Below, in pieces: positions 15,279 through 23,867 of a DNA stretch of 35,602 nt. The notes under the pieces are model-generated. The model did no database searches. It saw only the letters and a list, made by a program, of their open reading frames with translations, and had not been told where the DNA came from. This DNA is from Thiothrix sp. (GTDB lineage Bacteria; Pseudomonadota; Gammaproteobacteria; Thiotrichales; Thiotrichaceae): NCBI GenBank assembly GCA_008015155.1, contig SSFA01000011.1, forward strand, positions 1-35,602, given 5' to 3'. A program made the translations under genes and the position numbers. The stretch's first letter is position 1. Every line of letters begins with the position of its first letter.

Positions 15279-18200
15279 AAATCTTTAAGAATTCGTGCTA
15301 CTTTCTTACGAATTTCATGATCTTCATCTTGTAACATCATCCGCGCATATCTTTGCACAATCTCAACCTCTAAATGATTTTTGCTTAGCGATGATATAGC
15401 TGCATAACGTACTGTAGGGTTATTGTGCTCTAACAATTGCTGCCATGTTTCTAGCTCTATAGTAGTTAGAGGAGCTAGCCCATCAATGGCATAATTTAAT
15501 AAATGGCTTGAAACGACCTCTGCTTGAATATCTTTTAGAAATTGCCAACGTATCAGCTCATCAGCAGCCCTCAAGCAGTCAGCCAAAGCATTTTTTGCAG
15601 TGCTTTTTATATCTGATCTAGGATCATCTATATACTTCTTGAACTCAAGATAAGTTAAAGGGCGCATTTTCGTTAAGGATTTTAGGAGATTATCTCTTGG
15701 GCTGTTGGGGATAGTACCACTTGAAACAGGATAAGGTTTCTCATGCTTTGCCCAATAGATCAAGGCTTCACAAATTAGAGGCTCAAGCTCTCTTGATTCT
15801 GAAGTAGTTAAATTTAAAATCAGTTTAGAGGCTTGCATAGCAATATCTATATCTGCATGCAGACCTTTGGCTAAAATCTCAAAAAGCTCATTACTCCAAA
15901 CTAGTTCGTAAGTTTGCAAGTTCTCATAAAGATATTCGCACCCTTGGTTTAGTGGTCGAGATAACCGCTCAACTAGCATCCTTACAGCAACGTCTTTATC
16001 AAGCTCTGCTAAGAGACCTCGAACACCCCATAAAGTATAGCCATCTCCTTCACTTAATAGTTTTTTAGCTAAAGTATGCAATTCATCTTGGGAAAGTAAA
16101 TTTTCAATTAAATTGACAGCGATCCAAACGATCCAGACTGATGGATGAAATAAAGCTCGCTTAACTTTTTCTATATCATAGCCTAGTTTACGAATAGCTG
16201 ACCAATTAATCTTGAGTGGGTCTACTTCAGATAATAATTTATACAACCTTGTAGGTTCTTTCGACTCTTTCACACTATACAGATAGCTTCTGACAAGCTG
16301 TGCCTCTTTGCGAAGAAGTTCTAGGTTAATTCCTGTTAGATTAATAAATAACTTCACTACTTCTAAGGAAGCATCTTTATCGTAATCACCTGTCCAAACC
16401 CAAACATCTGAATCTGGAATTCTTTCCAATTCACTAACCTGATTAAAAGCACTAAAATTCAATAAAGCTTTAGGATCGATTCCTAAACTAGAAATATCAA
16501 GAATATCACTTGCTACACCTAAAGCTTCGAAAATAACTTCATAGCGCTTTAGTGAAGCATTATCATAATCTGAATAATCCAAACCTTTATACAAAGAACT
16601 AAAATAATCTAAATTTGAAGATATTATTTTATTTACTCGCTCAGCAGTATCGACTTGATTATTTTCAACTAAAACTTCGTGCAACTTAATAAGATAGCTA
16701 GTACGCCTTGTAGAAACCCCTGTTATGCACTTTTCAAGGAGCAAGCTAAATTCAGGTACAGTCTTTTCTTTAAGTAGAACTTCTAAGGCATCAAATATAA
16801 AAAACTCATATAAATTAAAGGACTTACCAAAACTTTGTATTTTAAGACTACCATCTAAGCCGACTTGGAAACCAGAGCTGCTAATATTATCTAAACCAAC
16901 TAAGACCGCAGCTGCGAGCTGATCTATTGAATAATAAGCTTTACCCGCTGCCACTACGATCGCCCAAGCTACTATATAAGTCCAAGGCTTCTGATCTTGC
17001 AATAGAACGCTAGCTCTTGAACCAATTTCATTAGGAAATTTTTTACTAGCTAAGACTAAGGCGTTACCTATTCTATCAACGGCTAAATCCTCCTCTGAGC
17101 TAACAATTTTAAAAGCCTCATCAAGAATCCTATGTCTTAAGTTTTCTTCTATAAAAGCTGTATTAGCCAGAATTTCTGTAGCCCAGATCACTCGTTCAGA
17201 CCAAGAAAGCAGCGCAGTATTCCTATCTAGTAGTGCTTCGCAGACCTCATTTGCTAACCCTAAATGCACAGCAAAATCAATCACCTCTTTCCAGCTTAAA
17301 TCATCAATGACTCTTTCTAGCTCAATGAATCTGAGTTCACTAGAAAGGTCAAACAGATAACGTGCTGCTACAAAAGCTCCAAAGCTTTTATGAATAAAAC
17401 TAATAGTTTCTTCTGCATGAGTACCAATACGTTCAATAATCCCAGCATCTTGCCAGTACTGTAAAAAGAACTGTGCCTTCTCTAGTGCTATATGCTTTGT
17501 GTAGCCAAAGTCCTGAGCTAGAGTGGTAGCACTAACATTCATTAATGTATTCACACTACATAGCGGCTGATCAGTTAAATACCAACCAATAATATCTAGA
17601 TAACGCTGTAATGAACTGGCTGAAGCTGGCGGCTCAGGGGTACGTGAATTAGGTGCTTCATCAATCAGATGAATGATCTGCTCAAATAATTGCTCCTTGC
17701 TATTACCTAACCTGCCACCCCGCGCAAGAATGGACGCAGCGAAACTCAATATTAAAGGGCTACGAGCAATAATTTTCTCTGCTTGCCTATTCTGAAGTTC
17801 CTTCCTGCATAACTGTTGAAGCTCTTTGGGGGAACTTGGATTTAACTGACAAGCATGAACTAAGCCTACTAAAGATGACTCTGTTTGTGAGTTTGAAAGA
17901 GGTAGCAAGCTATAATGCCGCCACTGAGAAAAATGTGCAGCCTCATATCCAACGGGGCGGGTAGTAATTAATACTCGACAATCAGGATGCCCCAAAGCAA
18001 AACGTTCAATTCCAGTTGCTACCTGATTCTGTAGCTTGCCACACTCATCTAAGCCATCACATAATAAAAGCCAATTAGCGAATTTTGCCTGTTGCGCAAT
18101 GACTGAAGAAATACCACTACCGTCTAAACCTAAATTGAATAGTGCATCCTCAAAACTTTGACCAGCTTGCATACTGGCTGCAACCGCTTTTAATTTAACC

Positions 18201-19255
18201 TGCAAAACAGGAATACGCTCTTCGCTATAACGGCGTGCAATGCGTTTAAGTAAAGTACTTTTACCCATGCCCGGCCCACCAATCAACACAGCCCGCGTAA
18301 TAAAATAGCATAGTGTTTCGGGGTCAACTTTTTTAGCATCTCTGTCAACGGTTTGACTATCCCATGCATGATAGAGCTTTAAAGCCTCAGCTAAGTTTAG
18401 AGGCTGAATTTTTGCTGCATCTTGTACAACAACCTCTAATGGAATCCATGCCTCATCAATCGGCAAAGCCTTTTTCACACCAAAAACTGAGAAATTAGCG
18501 TTTGCTTCAAACACCCATTTAGTAAGCCTATTCAATAATAATAGCTGTGCAGTAGTTGTGGATTCTTTTAAGTGAATGCCATCAGCCTCTAAGGTTTGCA
18601 ACACTGTTGATGCATTTCTCCGACCACGTAATTCCATTAAGCAAAGGCAGTCTTGATAAATACTATTCCAAGCTGCGTTTATTTGATCATCCTGACAGAA
18701 ATGGCCTAACTCACTTCGAGCTGTCCGAACATCAGCTTGCTCACTAGTAAGAGCATGAACCGTTTGTATTCGTAAAGCTTTACAACACTCTACAATCGGA
18801 AGGTTTTTTTCACTGAGCTTAGTTACAAATCTTTTCGCAATATCTGATAAGGAGTCATCGCGCCCTTCACCCAAACGAATAATGTCCCTGCTCAAATACT
18901 CTGTAATAGTGTTACTGCTGGTAGGAGAAACAATTAAGACACCATAATTAATAGACTGACTATAAACACCTCTAGCTAAACTAAGGAGGGTAGTCCATAA
19001 ATTATCATCTGCTTTTAAGCCTTTCTTCACCTGAACTTCAATTGTTTCACCTGATTTCAATAAGAGCCGAAGATCATCTCCAGCTCCACCTGTTTCAGCA
19101 TCAACAACGACAGGTATATCTTCAGCTAAACCATTAAGCCATAACAGCGACTGACCTCTTACCATATAAATGCAGGCAATTGCTGAAACCACAGCTTGAA
19201 AATTTATACCTGCACTAGTGGCAGCACCACCGGCCTTATTTGAACTTTTAGACAT
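15275..19255 (-). CDS. NACHT-type STAND NTPase with N-terminal nuclease-like domain and HEAT-like repeats (probable anti-phage protein)
   Basis: 1326 residues from ATG 19255 (MSKSSNK); an ATG at 19297 would add 14 hydrophobic residues, and neither has a strong ribosome site. Residues 1-200 resemble the Cap4/DUF4297-type PD-(D/E)xK nuclease fold: GGAATSAGINFQAVVS, then DD60-61, E73 and the QVKK core. The NACHT module has Walker A GGPGMGKST (326-334), Walker B LLLCDGLDE (to 404) and the sensor-like VLITTRPVGYE. The C-terminal half is helical and ends in HEAT-like repeats (NPTVRYAAISSL, DHEIRKKVARIL), a likely sensor. Such proteins are known in bacteria to detect phage components and switch on a nuclease. 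The gene is AT-richer than its neighbours. It follows vapBC in the same direction. Target and exact clade are unknown. Confidence 0.85.
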   Translation of the reverse strand: MSKSSNKAGGAATSAGINFQAVVSAIACIYMVRGQSLLWLNGLAEDIPVVVDAETGGAGDDLRLLLKSGETIEVQVKKGLKADDNLWTTLLSLARGVYSQSINYGVLIVSPTSSNTITEYLSRDIIRLGEGRDDSLSDIAKRFVTKLSEKNLPIVECCKALRIQTVHALTSEQADVRTARSELGHFCQDDQINAAWNSIYQDCLCLMELRGRRNASTVLQTLEADGIHLKESTTTAQLLLLNRLTKWVFEANANFSVFGVKKALPIDEAWIPLEVVVQDAAKIQPLNLAEALKLYHAWDSQTVDRDAKKVDPETLCYFITRAVLIGGPGMGKSTLLKRIARRYSEERIPVLQVKLKAVAASMQAGQSFEDALFNLGLDGSGISSVIAQQAKFANWLLLCDGLDECGKLQNQVATGIERFALGHPDCRVLITTRPVGYEAAHFSQWRHYSLLPLSNSQTESSLVGLVHACQLNPSSPKELQQLCRKELQNRQAEKIIARSPLILSFAASILARGGRLGNSKEQLFEQIIHLIDEAPNSRTPEPPASASSLQRYLDIIGWYLTDQPLCSVNTLMNVSATTLAQDFGYTKHIALEKAQFFLQYWQDAGIIERIGTHAEETISFIHKSFGAFVAARYLFDLSSELRFIELERVIDDLSWKEVIDFAVHLGLANEVCEALLDRNTALLSWSERVIWATEILANTAFIEENLRHRILDEAFKIVSSEEDLAVDRIGNALVLASKKFPNEIGSRASVLLQDQKPWTYIVAWAIVVAAGKAYYSIDQLAAAVLVGLDNISSSGFQVGLDGSLKIQSFGKSFNLYEFFIFDALEVLLKEKTVPEFSLLLEKCITGVSTRRTSYLIKLHEVLVENNQVDTAERVNKIISSNLDYFSSLYKGLDYSDYDNASLKRYEVIFEALGVASDILDISSLGIDPKALLNFSAFNQVSELERIPDSDVWVWTGDYDKDASLEVVKLFINLTGINLELLRKEAQLVRSYLYSVKESKEPTRLYKLLSEVDPLKINWSAIRKLGYDIEKVKRALFHPSVWIVWIAVNLIENLLSQDELHTLAKKLLSEGDGYTLWGVRGLLAELDKDVAVRMLVERLSRPLNQGCEYLYENLQTYELVWSNELFEILAKGLHADIDIAMQASKLILNLTTSESRELEPLICEALIYWAKHEKPYPVSSGTIPNSPRDNLLKSLTKMRPLTYLEFKKYIDDPRSDIKSTAKNALADCLRAADELIRWQFLKDIQAEVVSSHLLNYAIDGLAPLTTIELETWQQLLEHNNPTVRYAAISSLSKNHLEVEIVQRYARMMLQDEDHEIRKKVARILKDL

Positions 19256-19328
19256 AAATAAAATGCTAGTTGCAAGAAAGGATAAATAACTGAGCATTTT
19301 ATATTAAAAGGCTTCGTTATAGCTGAAA

Positions 19329-19766
19329 TTAAGCCTTCAACACGAGTAAATGCTTTTCTGCTGCACTCGGATAGAGACTTGGCAAACCTTGATCAAACGT
19401 CACCAAACGCGCATCGCGCTCAATAGCCAATGAATACAAATAAGCATCGGTAATTTGCCGATGCCCAACCACATAGCCCGACTGAAAAACAGCCCCATCT
19501 AGTAACGCTAAACTATCCGCCCAAAATTGATGCGACGGAATAGCTGTTAAAACTTTTAATAGCGCTAAAGCGTCGGCTAAGCTCACTGCATCAGCTAGAA
19601 TTTTTGAGTTGGAAGACAAACGCACTAAAGCACTTTGAGTCAGCGGACAAGTCGCCCAGCCATGCTGCTGTTCTTGATTAAACCAGGCATGGGCCGCTTC
19701 ATGATGAATATGCGTAGGCCAAGCTAAAGCTATTAAAACGTTAACGTCTAATAAAGCGACTCTCAT
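19329..19766 (-). CDS. vapC: VapC-type PIN-domain ribonuclease toxin
   Basis: A 145-residue PIN domain. Acidic active-site residues are in LLDVNVLIAL (Asp7), a Glu/Ser region in the middle, ITDAYLYSLA and LVTFDQGL. FWADSLALLDGAVF and the VVGHRQITDAYL block follow the VapC subgroup that has a GHRQ-x-TDAYL motif. VapC toxins are RNases held inactive by VapB and often cut initiator tRNA or rRNA. Its start shares the ATGA overlap with the antitoxin gene. It ends 73 bases before the NACHT gene start on the same strand, so it may be cotranscribed with it. Confidence 0.9.
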   Translation of the reverse strand: MRVALLDVNVLIALAWPTHIHHEAAHAWFNQEQQHGWATCPLTQSALVRLSSNSKILADAVSLADALALLKVLTAIPSHQFWADSLALLDGAVFQSGYVVGHRQITDAYLYSLAIERDARLVTFDQGLPSLYPSAAEKHLLVLKA

Positions 19767-19987
19767 ACCTCATCTTCCAACATTTTCACATGTTCTGGTG
19801 TAATGGGGCTGGCATTATTGGGCACGTTAAAGACTGGAAATAAGCCGCGTTGCGAAAATTCTGGCGACTTTTGTAAACCTTTCCGAATCAAATCCGATAA
19901 AACTGTGCCAATAGCTACTTTCTTTTCCGCTGCGATATAGCGCACGATATTAAACACGTCATCATCAATCGTCACTGTAGTACGCAT
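19763..19987 (-). CDS. vapB: VapB-type antitoxin (ribbon-helix-helix)
   Basis: A 74-residue protein. The first 45 residues form a ribbon-helix-helix DNA-binding domain (RTTVTIDDDVFNIVRYIAAEK then TVLSDLIRKGLQ). The remaining acidic, flexible tail (PITPEHVKMLEDEV) would bind and block the PIN toxin. It overlaps vapC by four bases (ATGA), the normal order of antitoxin before toxin. RHH antitoxins usually repress their own promoter. A dyad upstream at 20038-20060 is a candidate operator. Confidence 0.88.
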   Translation of the reverse strand: MRTTVTIDDDVFNIVRYIAAEKKVAIGTVLSDLIRKGLQKSPEFSQRGLFPVFNVPNNASPITPEHVKMLEDEV

Positions 19988-20016
19988 ATTTAAACTCCGT
20001 TAATAGTTTTAGTTAA

Positions 20017-20060
20017 AGTATAGCACTTTGATGACTAAGCATCTTGATGCTATGATGCTT
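20017..20060 (-). promoter_or_regulatory. Candidate vapBC promoter and operator
   Basis: On the minus strand TATACT (20022-20017) is a good -10 box 30 bases before the vapB ATG. Just upstream lies the dyad AGCATCttGATGCT (20038-20051) and a further GATGCTT at 20054-20060, so the half-site GATGCT occurs repeatedly over the -35 area. This is where an RHH antitoxin would be expected to bind. The -35 hexamer itself is poor. Confidence 0.4.
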
Positions 20061-20251
20061 ATTTTAAGAATTCTCATCTAATCAACCTCTATATGTTCAA
20101 ACTAAGCTGTCATTCTTTGGGCAAATCATCCAGTACAGTAACTTCAATAACTTACACTGTCCTGCTTAAAAATAATCAAGCTATAGCTAGCCCTCTTTTT
20201 GCCTACAGCCTAAGCTAAGAGTTTCTAACCGAACACGAAAGAAAAGAATTG

Positions 20252-20956
20252 ATGATGAATTACCTAGGCTTGTTAGGCGGCATGAGTTGGGAGTCAACGG
20301 CACACTACTATTCCAGTATTAATCGCCATATTCGGACACTTCAAGGTGGCTTGCATTCTGGGCGGATTTTATTGCATAGCTTTGACTTTGAAACTATTGC
20401 TCTGCTGCAAAGCAAGCATCAATGGACCGAGGCAGCTCAAGTTTTAGGTGAGGCTGGTAAAGGTTTAGCTCAAGCTGGGGCGGGGTTATTAGTGATTTGT
20501 ACCAATACCATGCACAAAATCGCTGACCCAGTCGCTGAAATTGCAGGTATTCCCTTATTGCATATTACCGACCCTACCATCGCCGCACTCCAACAAGCCC
20601 AGATTACACAGGTAGGCTTATTGGGAACACGCTTTACCATGGAGGAGAGCTTTTATAAGGATCGTTTAAGCGCTGCAGGGTTTCAGGTTTACTTACCCAA
20701 TCAAAAGGAGCGTACTGAAGTGCATCGAGTGATCTATGATGAACTTTGCCAAGGAAAAGTCATAGAATCGTCACAGCAGACTTATTTAAAAATTATTGAA
20801 ACCCTAAAGAATCAAGGAGCTGAAGCAATCATTTTGGGCTGTACTGAAATCGTGATATTACTAACGGGGCTTGAACAACAGGCAGCCTTGCCCTTATTTG
20901 ATACCACTGAGCTACATGCTACAGCCGCCGCTGAATGGTTAATAAGAAATCCATAA
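20252..20956 (+). CDS. Aspartate/glutamate racemase family protein (YgeA/RacX-like)
   Basis: About 234 residues of the cofactor-independent Asp/Glu racemase fold. The two catalytic cysteines are in VICTNTMHK and ILGCTEIVILL. GLLGGMSWESTAHYY at the start and LLGTRFTMEESFYKDRL are typical of the YgeA/RacX group, which racemises a range of amino acids, often broadly. The product would be D-amino acids for cell-wall or biofilm use, or a catabolic step. The start lies at one of two adjacent ATGs (20252, 20255), with only a weak purine-rich ribosome site. It is monocistronic here. Confidence 0.92.
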   Translation: MMNYLGLLGGMSWESTAHYYSSINRHIRTLQGGLHSGRILLHSFDFETIALLQSKHQWTEAAQVLGEAGKGLAQAGAGLLVICTNTMHKIADPVAEIAGIPLLHITDPTIAALQQAQITQVGLLGTRFTMEESFYKDRLSAAGFQVYLPNQKERTEVHRVIYDELCQGKVIESSQQTYLKIIETLKNQGAEAIILGCTEIVILLTGLEQQAALPLFDTTELHATAAAEWLIRNP

Positions 20957-20976
20957 AAGGGCAACCTTGAAACCTA

Positions 20977-21090
20977 TTATAAAACTAACAAACGTAGCTG
21001 TTCAGTGAGAAAATCCATTACCCGACGAATCCGTCGATTCATGCGCAATTTTTGATGCGCTTTGATCCAAACTTCTATCAAACCCGTTCT
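20977..21090 (-). pseudogene. C-terminal remnant of a LysR-family regulator
   Basis: The minus strand reads an open stretch of about 37 codons ending at TAA (20979-20977). It contains EVWIKAHQKLRMNRRIRRV followed by MDFLTEQL. This is the characteristic extreme C-terminus of LysR-type regulators (W-x3-H-x-LR-x3-R-x-R-x3-DFL). Upstream in frame there is soon a stop and nothing recognisable, and the DNA-binding half is absent. It is the relic of a regulator that once stood in front of fccAB, or was left by a rearrangement. Confidence 0.55.
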
Positions 21091-21252
21091 AAAGAACTAG
21101 CTTATCGACAAACTTTACAGATTTTAAACCTTATCTAAGCAAGTCCTTGGTTCTATGACAAAAACAGATAAGCTAAGCACAAATGGTTATTTTCTTTTAC
21201 TTCCCTACTGCTACTAAGGTTGTTTCTGCTAAAAACAACGAAGGAGCTACCT

Positions 21253-21576
21253 ATGAAGCACTCTGCTCTTGTGTTAAGCGCTTGCTTGATGCTGAGTTTA
21301 TCCCCAACCCAAGCGGCGGATGACATTAAAATCACGCGTGAGTCTTTATTAACGCAACCCTGTTTTGCTTGTCATGGTGCACATGGCACGAGCGTCGGCG
21401 CACCGATTCCAAGCCTCTTAGGGCAAACCGAAGAGCAACTTTACACGAGCCTTTTAGCTTTTAAAAAAGGCGAGCGCCCAGCCACTTTGATGAATCGGAT
21501 TGCCAAAGGTTATAGCGATGAGGATTTAAAACTCATTGCCAAGTACATCGCTACTCAACCCAAACCCACTAATTAA
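21253..21576 (+). CDS. fccA: Cytochrome c subunit of flavocytochrome c sulfide dehydrogenase
   Basis: 107 residues from ATG 21253 behind GAAGGAG. The upstream open frame is not used because the signal peptide begins here (MKHSALVLSACLMLSLSPTQA, cut after about residue 21). One haem site, CFACH (Cys37, Cys40, His41), with Met80 in ATLMNRIAKG as the likely sixth ligand, makes it a monohaem class I cytochrome c. Twelve bases separate it from fccB. In the complex it takes electrons from the flavin subunit and hands them to soluble c-type cytochromes. It is shorter than the dihaem Allochromatium subunit and resembles the single-haem type. Confidence 0.93.
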   Translation: MKHSALVLSACLMLSLSPTQAADDIKITRESLLTQPCFACHGAHGTSVGAPIPSLLGQTEEQLYTSLLAFKKGERPATLMNRIAKGYSDEDLKLIAKYIATQPKPTN

Positions 21577-21588
21577 AGGAGCTATCGT

Positions 21589-22893
21589 ATGGCAAACATT
21601 TCACGCAGACGTTTTCTCCAAGCAGGTGCGGGTTTAGGAGCTTTAAGCTTGCTCGGCTTTCCGATGCTGTCGTTTGGCGCAGCCGCTAAAGTAGTCGTGA
21701 TTGGTGGCGGCAGCGGTGGTGCTACGGCAGCGCGTTATTTAAAGCAGTATGACCCAAGCCTCGACGTGACCCTGATTGAGCGCAACGACACCTATTACAC
21801 CTGCTATATGAGCAATGAGGTGTTGTCGGGCGATCGTACGCTGGAGCAAATTGCCTTTGGTTATGATGGTTTGAAAAAAGCAGGTATTAATGTGGTGATT
21901 GATGAAGTCACGAAAGTTGATCCAGCTACTAAGAAAATCACCACCGCTAAAGCTGAGTTCACTTACGACAAACTGATCGTTTCCCCGGGCACCGATTTAA
22001 AATGGGATGCGGTCGAAGGCTATACCGAAGAAACCTCCAAAGAAATTCCGCATGCTTGGAAAGCGGGCGAACAAACTAAAATCCTGCGTGCTCAACTTGA
22101 AGCGATGAATGATGGCGGTGTAGTGGTAATTACCGCGCCCGCTAACCCCTTCCGTTGCCCACCTGGGCCGTATGAGCGCGCGAGTTTAATCGCGCAATAT
22201 TTAAAAGAGAAAAAGCCCAAATCCAAGTTGATTATTCTCGATGCCAAGCCCTCCTTCGCTAAGCAAGAGCTGTTTATGCAAGGCTGGGAAAAACTCTATG
22301 GCTACAAAACGGATAACAGCCTCATTTCGTGGAAAGGTTTAGAAGACCAAGCCAATGTTACGAAAGTGGATGCGAAAACCCGCACCGTCACCACCGATTT
22401 TGGTGATACGGTTAAAGCGGATGTACTGAATATTATTCCGGCACAAAAAGCTGGGAAGCTGGCTTTTGATATAGGACTCACAGGCGATTCGGGTTGGTGT
22501 CCGATCGATTTCAAAACCTTTGAATCCACCAAACATAAAGATATTTATGTGATTGGCGATGCGTGCATTGCCGGTGCCATGCCGAAATCAGGCTATTCCG
22601 CAAACTCACAAGGCAAAACCGCGGCGGCAGCTGTGGTGGCGTCGTTACGCTCACTTGAGTTACCGGAAACCTCGCATATCAATACCTGCTACAGCTTAGT
22701 GGGTAAAAACTACGGTATCTCAGTTGCTGGTGTTTACCAAGTTGGTAAAGGTGAGGATGGTAAAGACTCGATCATCGCCATTAAAGACTCAGGTGGTGTC
22801 TCTGCAAAAGATGCCGACGATGCGACTCGCGCCACCGAGGCCGCTTATGCACATGGCTGGTATAAAAATATAACCAGTGAAATGTTTGGCTAA
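21589..22893 (+). CDS. fccB: Flavoprotein subunit of flavocytochrome c sulfide dehydrogenase
   Basis: A 434-residue FAD enzyme that oxidises sulfide to sulfur or polysulfide in the periplasm. A Tat signal ([13 protein letters not shown]) leads to cleavage near residue 30. The FAD site [17 protein letters not shown] follows at once. YYTCYMSN carries Cys72 (mature 42), the position of the covalent FAD cysteine in Allochromatium FccB. Cys190 ([13 protein letters not shown]) and Cys367 (INTCYSLV) are the expected redox disulfide, mature 160 and 337. The C-terminal FCSD domain follows. All catalytic residues are intact. It feeds sulfide-derived electrons to FccA, and its sulfur product could be stored as globules. 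Confidence 0.96.
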   Translation: MANISRRRFLQAGAGLGALSLLGFPMLSFGAAAKVVVIGGGSGGATAARYLKQYDPSLDVTLIERNDTYYTCYMSNEVLSGDRTLEQIAFGYDGLKKAGINVVIDEVTKVDPATKKITTAKAEFTYDKLIVSPGTDLKWDAVEGYTEETSKEIPHAWKAGEQTKILRAQLEAMNDGGVVVITAPANPFRCPPGPYERASLIAQYLKEKKPKSKLIILDAKPSFAKQELFMQGWEKLYGYKTDNSLISWKGLEDQANVTKVDAKTRTVTTDFGDTVKADVLNIIPAQKAGKLAFDIGLTGDSGWCPIDFKTFESTKHKDIYVIGDACIAGAMPKSGYSANSQGKTAAAAVVASLRSLELPETSHINTCYSLVGKNYGISVAGVYQVGKGEDGKDSIIAIKDSGGVSAKDADDATRATEAAYAHGWYKNITSEMFG

Positions 22894-22922
22894 GCTCCTA
22901 AACTCAAACTGATAGGCCTTGC

Positions 22923-22965
22923 CCTACAATCAACTGCTGCAGGTAAGCTGCTAGTTGATTGTAGG
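22923..22965. terminator. 13-bp inverted repeat downstream of fccB
   Basis: CCTACAATCAACT (22923-22935) and AGTTGATTGTAGG (22953-22965) are exact inverses around a 17-base loop, 30 bases past the fccB stop. The stem is strong but no T-run follows on the plus strand, so it is more a 3'-end stabiliser or factor-dependent terminator than a classic intrinsic one. Confidence 0.55.
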
Positions 22966-23050
22966 TAGCATTGAGACTGTACACCTACCCCGTGACGCGC
23001 TCTCTTGATACTGCTATGTTAGTACGACTACAGTATTAGGAGAGATTAGC

Positions 23051-23530
23051 ATGAATGCAGCCCCCGAAAGCCGTCCGCCCTTGCCTCCATTTACCCGCGA
23101 AACTGCTATCCAAAAAATCCGTATGGCCGAAGATGGTTGGAATAGTCGCGATCCGCAGCGTGTTTCTTTGGTGTATACCCCCGATTCCCAATGGCGTAAT
23201 CGTGCTGAGTTCCCTAAAGGGCGCGCCGAAATTGTTGCCTTCCTAACCCGCAAATGGGCGAAGGAATTAGATTATCGTTTGATTAAAGAGTTATGGGCCT
23301 TTGAGGGCAATCGCATCGCAGTGCGTTTTGCTTATGAATGGCATGATGATTCAGGTCATTGGTTTCGCTCGTATGGTAATGAGAATTGGCAGTTTAACGA
23401 GCAGGGCTTAATGGAACTGCGCTATGCAAGCATCAATGATTTACCGATTCAAGAGAGCGAACGTAAATTTCATTGGCCCTTAGGTCGTCGCCCTGATGAT
23501 CATCCGGGTTTGAGTGAATTGGGTTTATAG
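23051..23530 (+). CDS. DUF1348 / NTF2-like (SnoaL-fold) protein
   Basis: A 159-residue protein of the DUF1348 group in the NTF2-like superfamily. Landmarks are [38 protein letters not shown] and the C-terminal [11 protein letters not shown]. There is no signal peptide or membrane segment. The fold gives a cone-shaped pocket, and members are small-molecule-binding proteins or enzymes of unknown substrate. An AGGAGAG site precedes the ATG. It stands alone between the fccAB hairpin and a minus-strand cluster. Confidence 0.9.
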   Translation: MNAAPESRPPLPPFTRETAIQKIRMAEDGWNSRDPQRVSLVYTPDSQWRNRAEFPKGRAEIVAFLTRKWAKELDYRLIKELWAFEGNRIAVRFAYEWHDDSGHWFRSYGNENWQFNEQGLMELRYASINDLPIQESERKFHWPLGRRPDDHPGLSELGL

Positions 23531-23538
23531 CTTTAGTA

Positions 23539-23697
23539 TTAATGACAGATACGAACAAGCCCCAGGTTAATGCTGAGGCTTAGTTGGATTGTAGTCGCTT
23601 TAGTTTCAGCGAAAACCTGTGTACTAAGACTCACAGCCCCCGCTAGTACTAAGGCTTTTACTAAGCTTAACGGCCGAAAAGATTGAAGTTTAGACAT
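23539..23697 (-). CDS. Tiny secreted-type ORF, possibly a truncated gene
   Basis: 52 codons: MSKLQSFRPLSLVKALVLAG is followed by AVSLSTQVFA, a convincing Sec signal peptide, then only about 22 residues (ETKATTIQLSLSINLGLV and a short end). The last codons lie in a hairpin (AAGCCTCAG with CTGGGGCTT) that looks like a terminator, so the gene seems to run from signal peptide straight into its terminator. That suggests a large internal deletion or a very small exported peptide. No Shine-Dalgarno site is visible before the ATG. It could also be non-coding. Confidence 0.35.
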   Translation of the reverse strand: MSKLQSFRPLSLVKALVLAGAVSLSTQVFAETKATTIQLSLSINLGLVRICH

Positions 23698-23820
23698 AGC
23701 TTTTATACTCAATTTTTGAAAATTGACTGAAGTATAAAAAGCGGGCTATATCACGACCACTAATAAAAACTGCATTACTTTGCAGAAAAAAAGATAAGAA
23801 GGTTAAATAATCGCTGGCCG

Positions 23821-23849
23821 AAAGCACCCTGAATTTAAAAAGGTGCTTT
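23821..23849 (-). terminator. Hairpin downstream of the SH3-domain gene
   Basis: AAAGCACC (23821-23828) and GGTGCTTT (23842-23849) pair around a 13-base A/T-rich loop, 19 bases beyond the stop of the minus-strand SH3 gene. It is a plausible 3' end for that gene; the T-run on the minus strand is very short. Confidence 0.5.
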
Positions 23850-23867
23850 TAAAGTTGGCTCAGGCAC

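Noticed and set aside
19329..19987. Treating the PIN/RHH pair as an unrelated metabolic gene pair
   Set aside because: The 4-base overlap, antitoxin-first order, RHH fold and PIN acidic residues are the full VapBC pattern.
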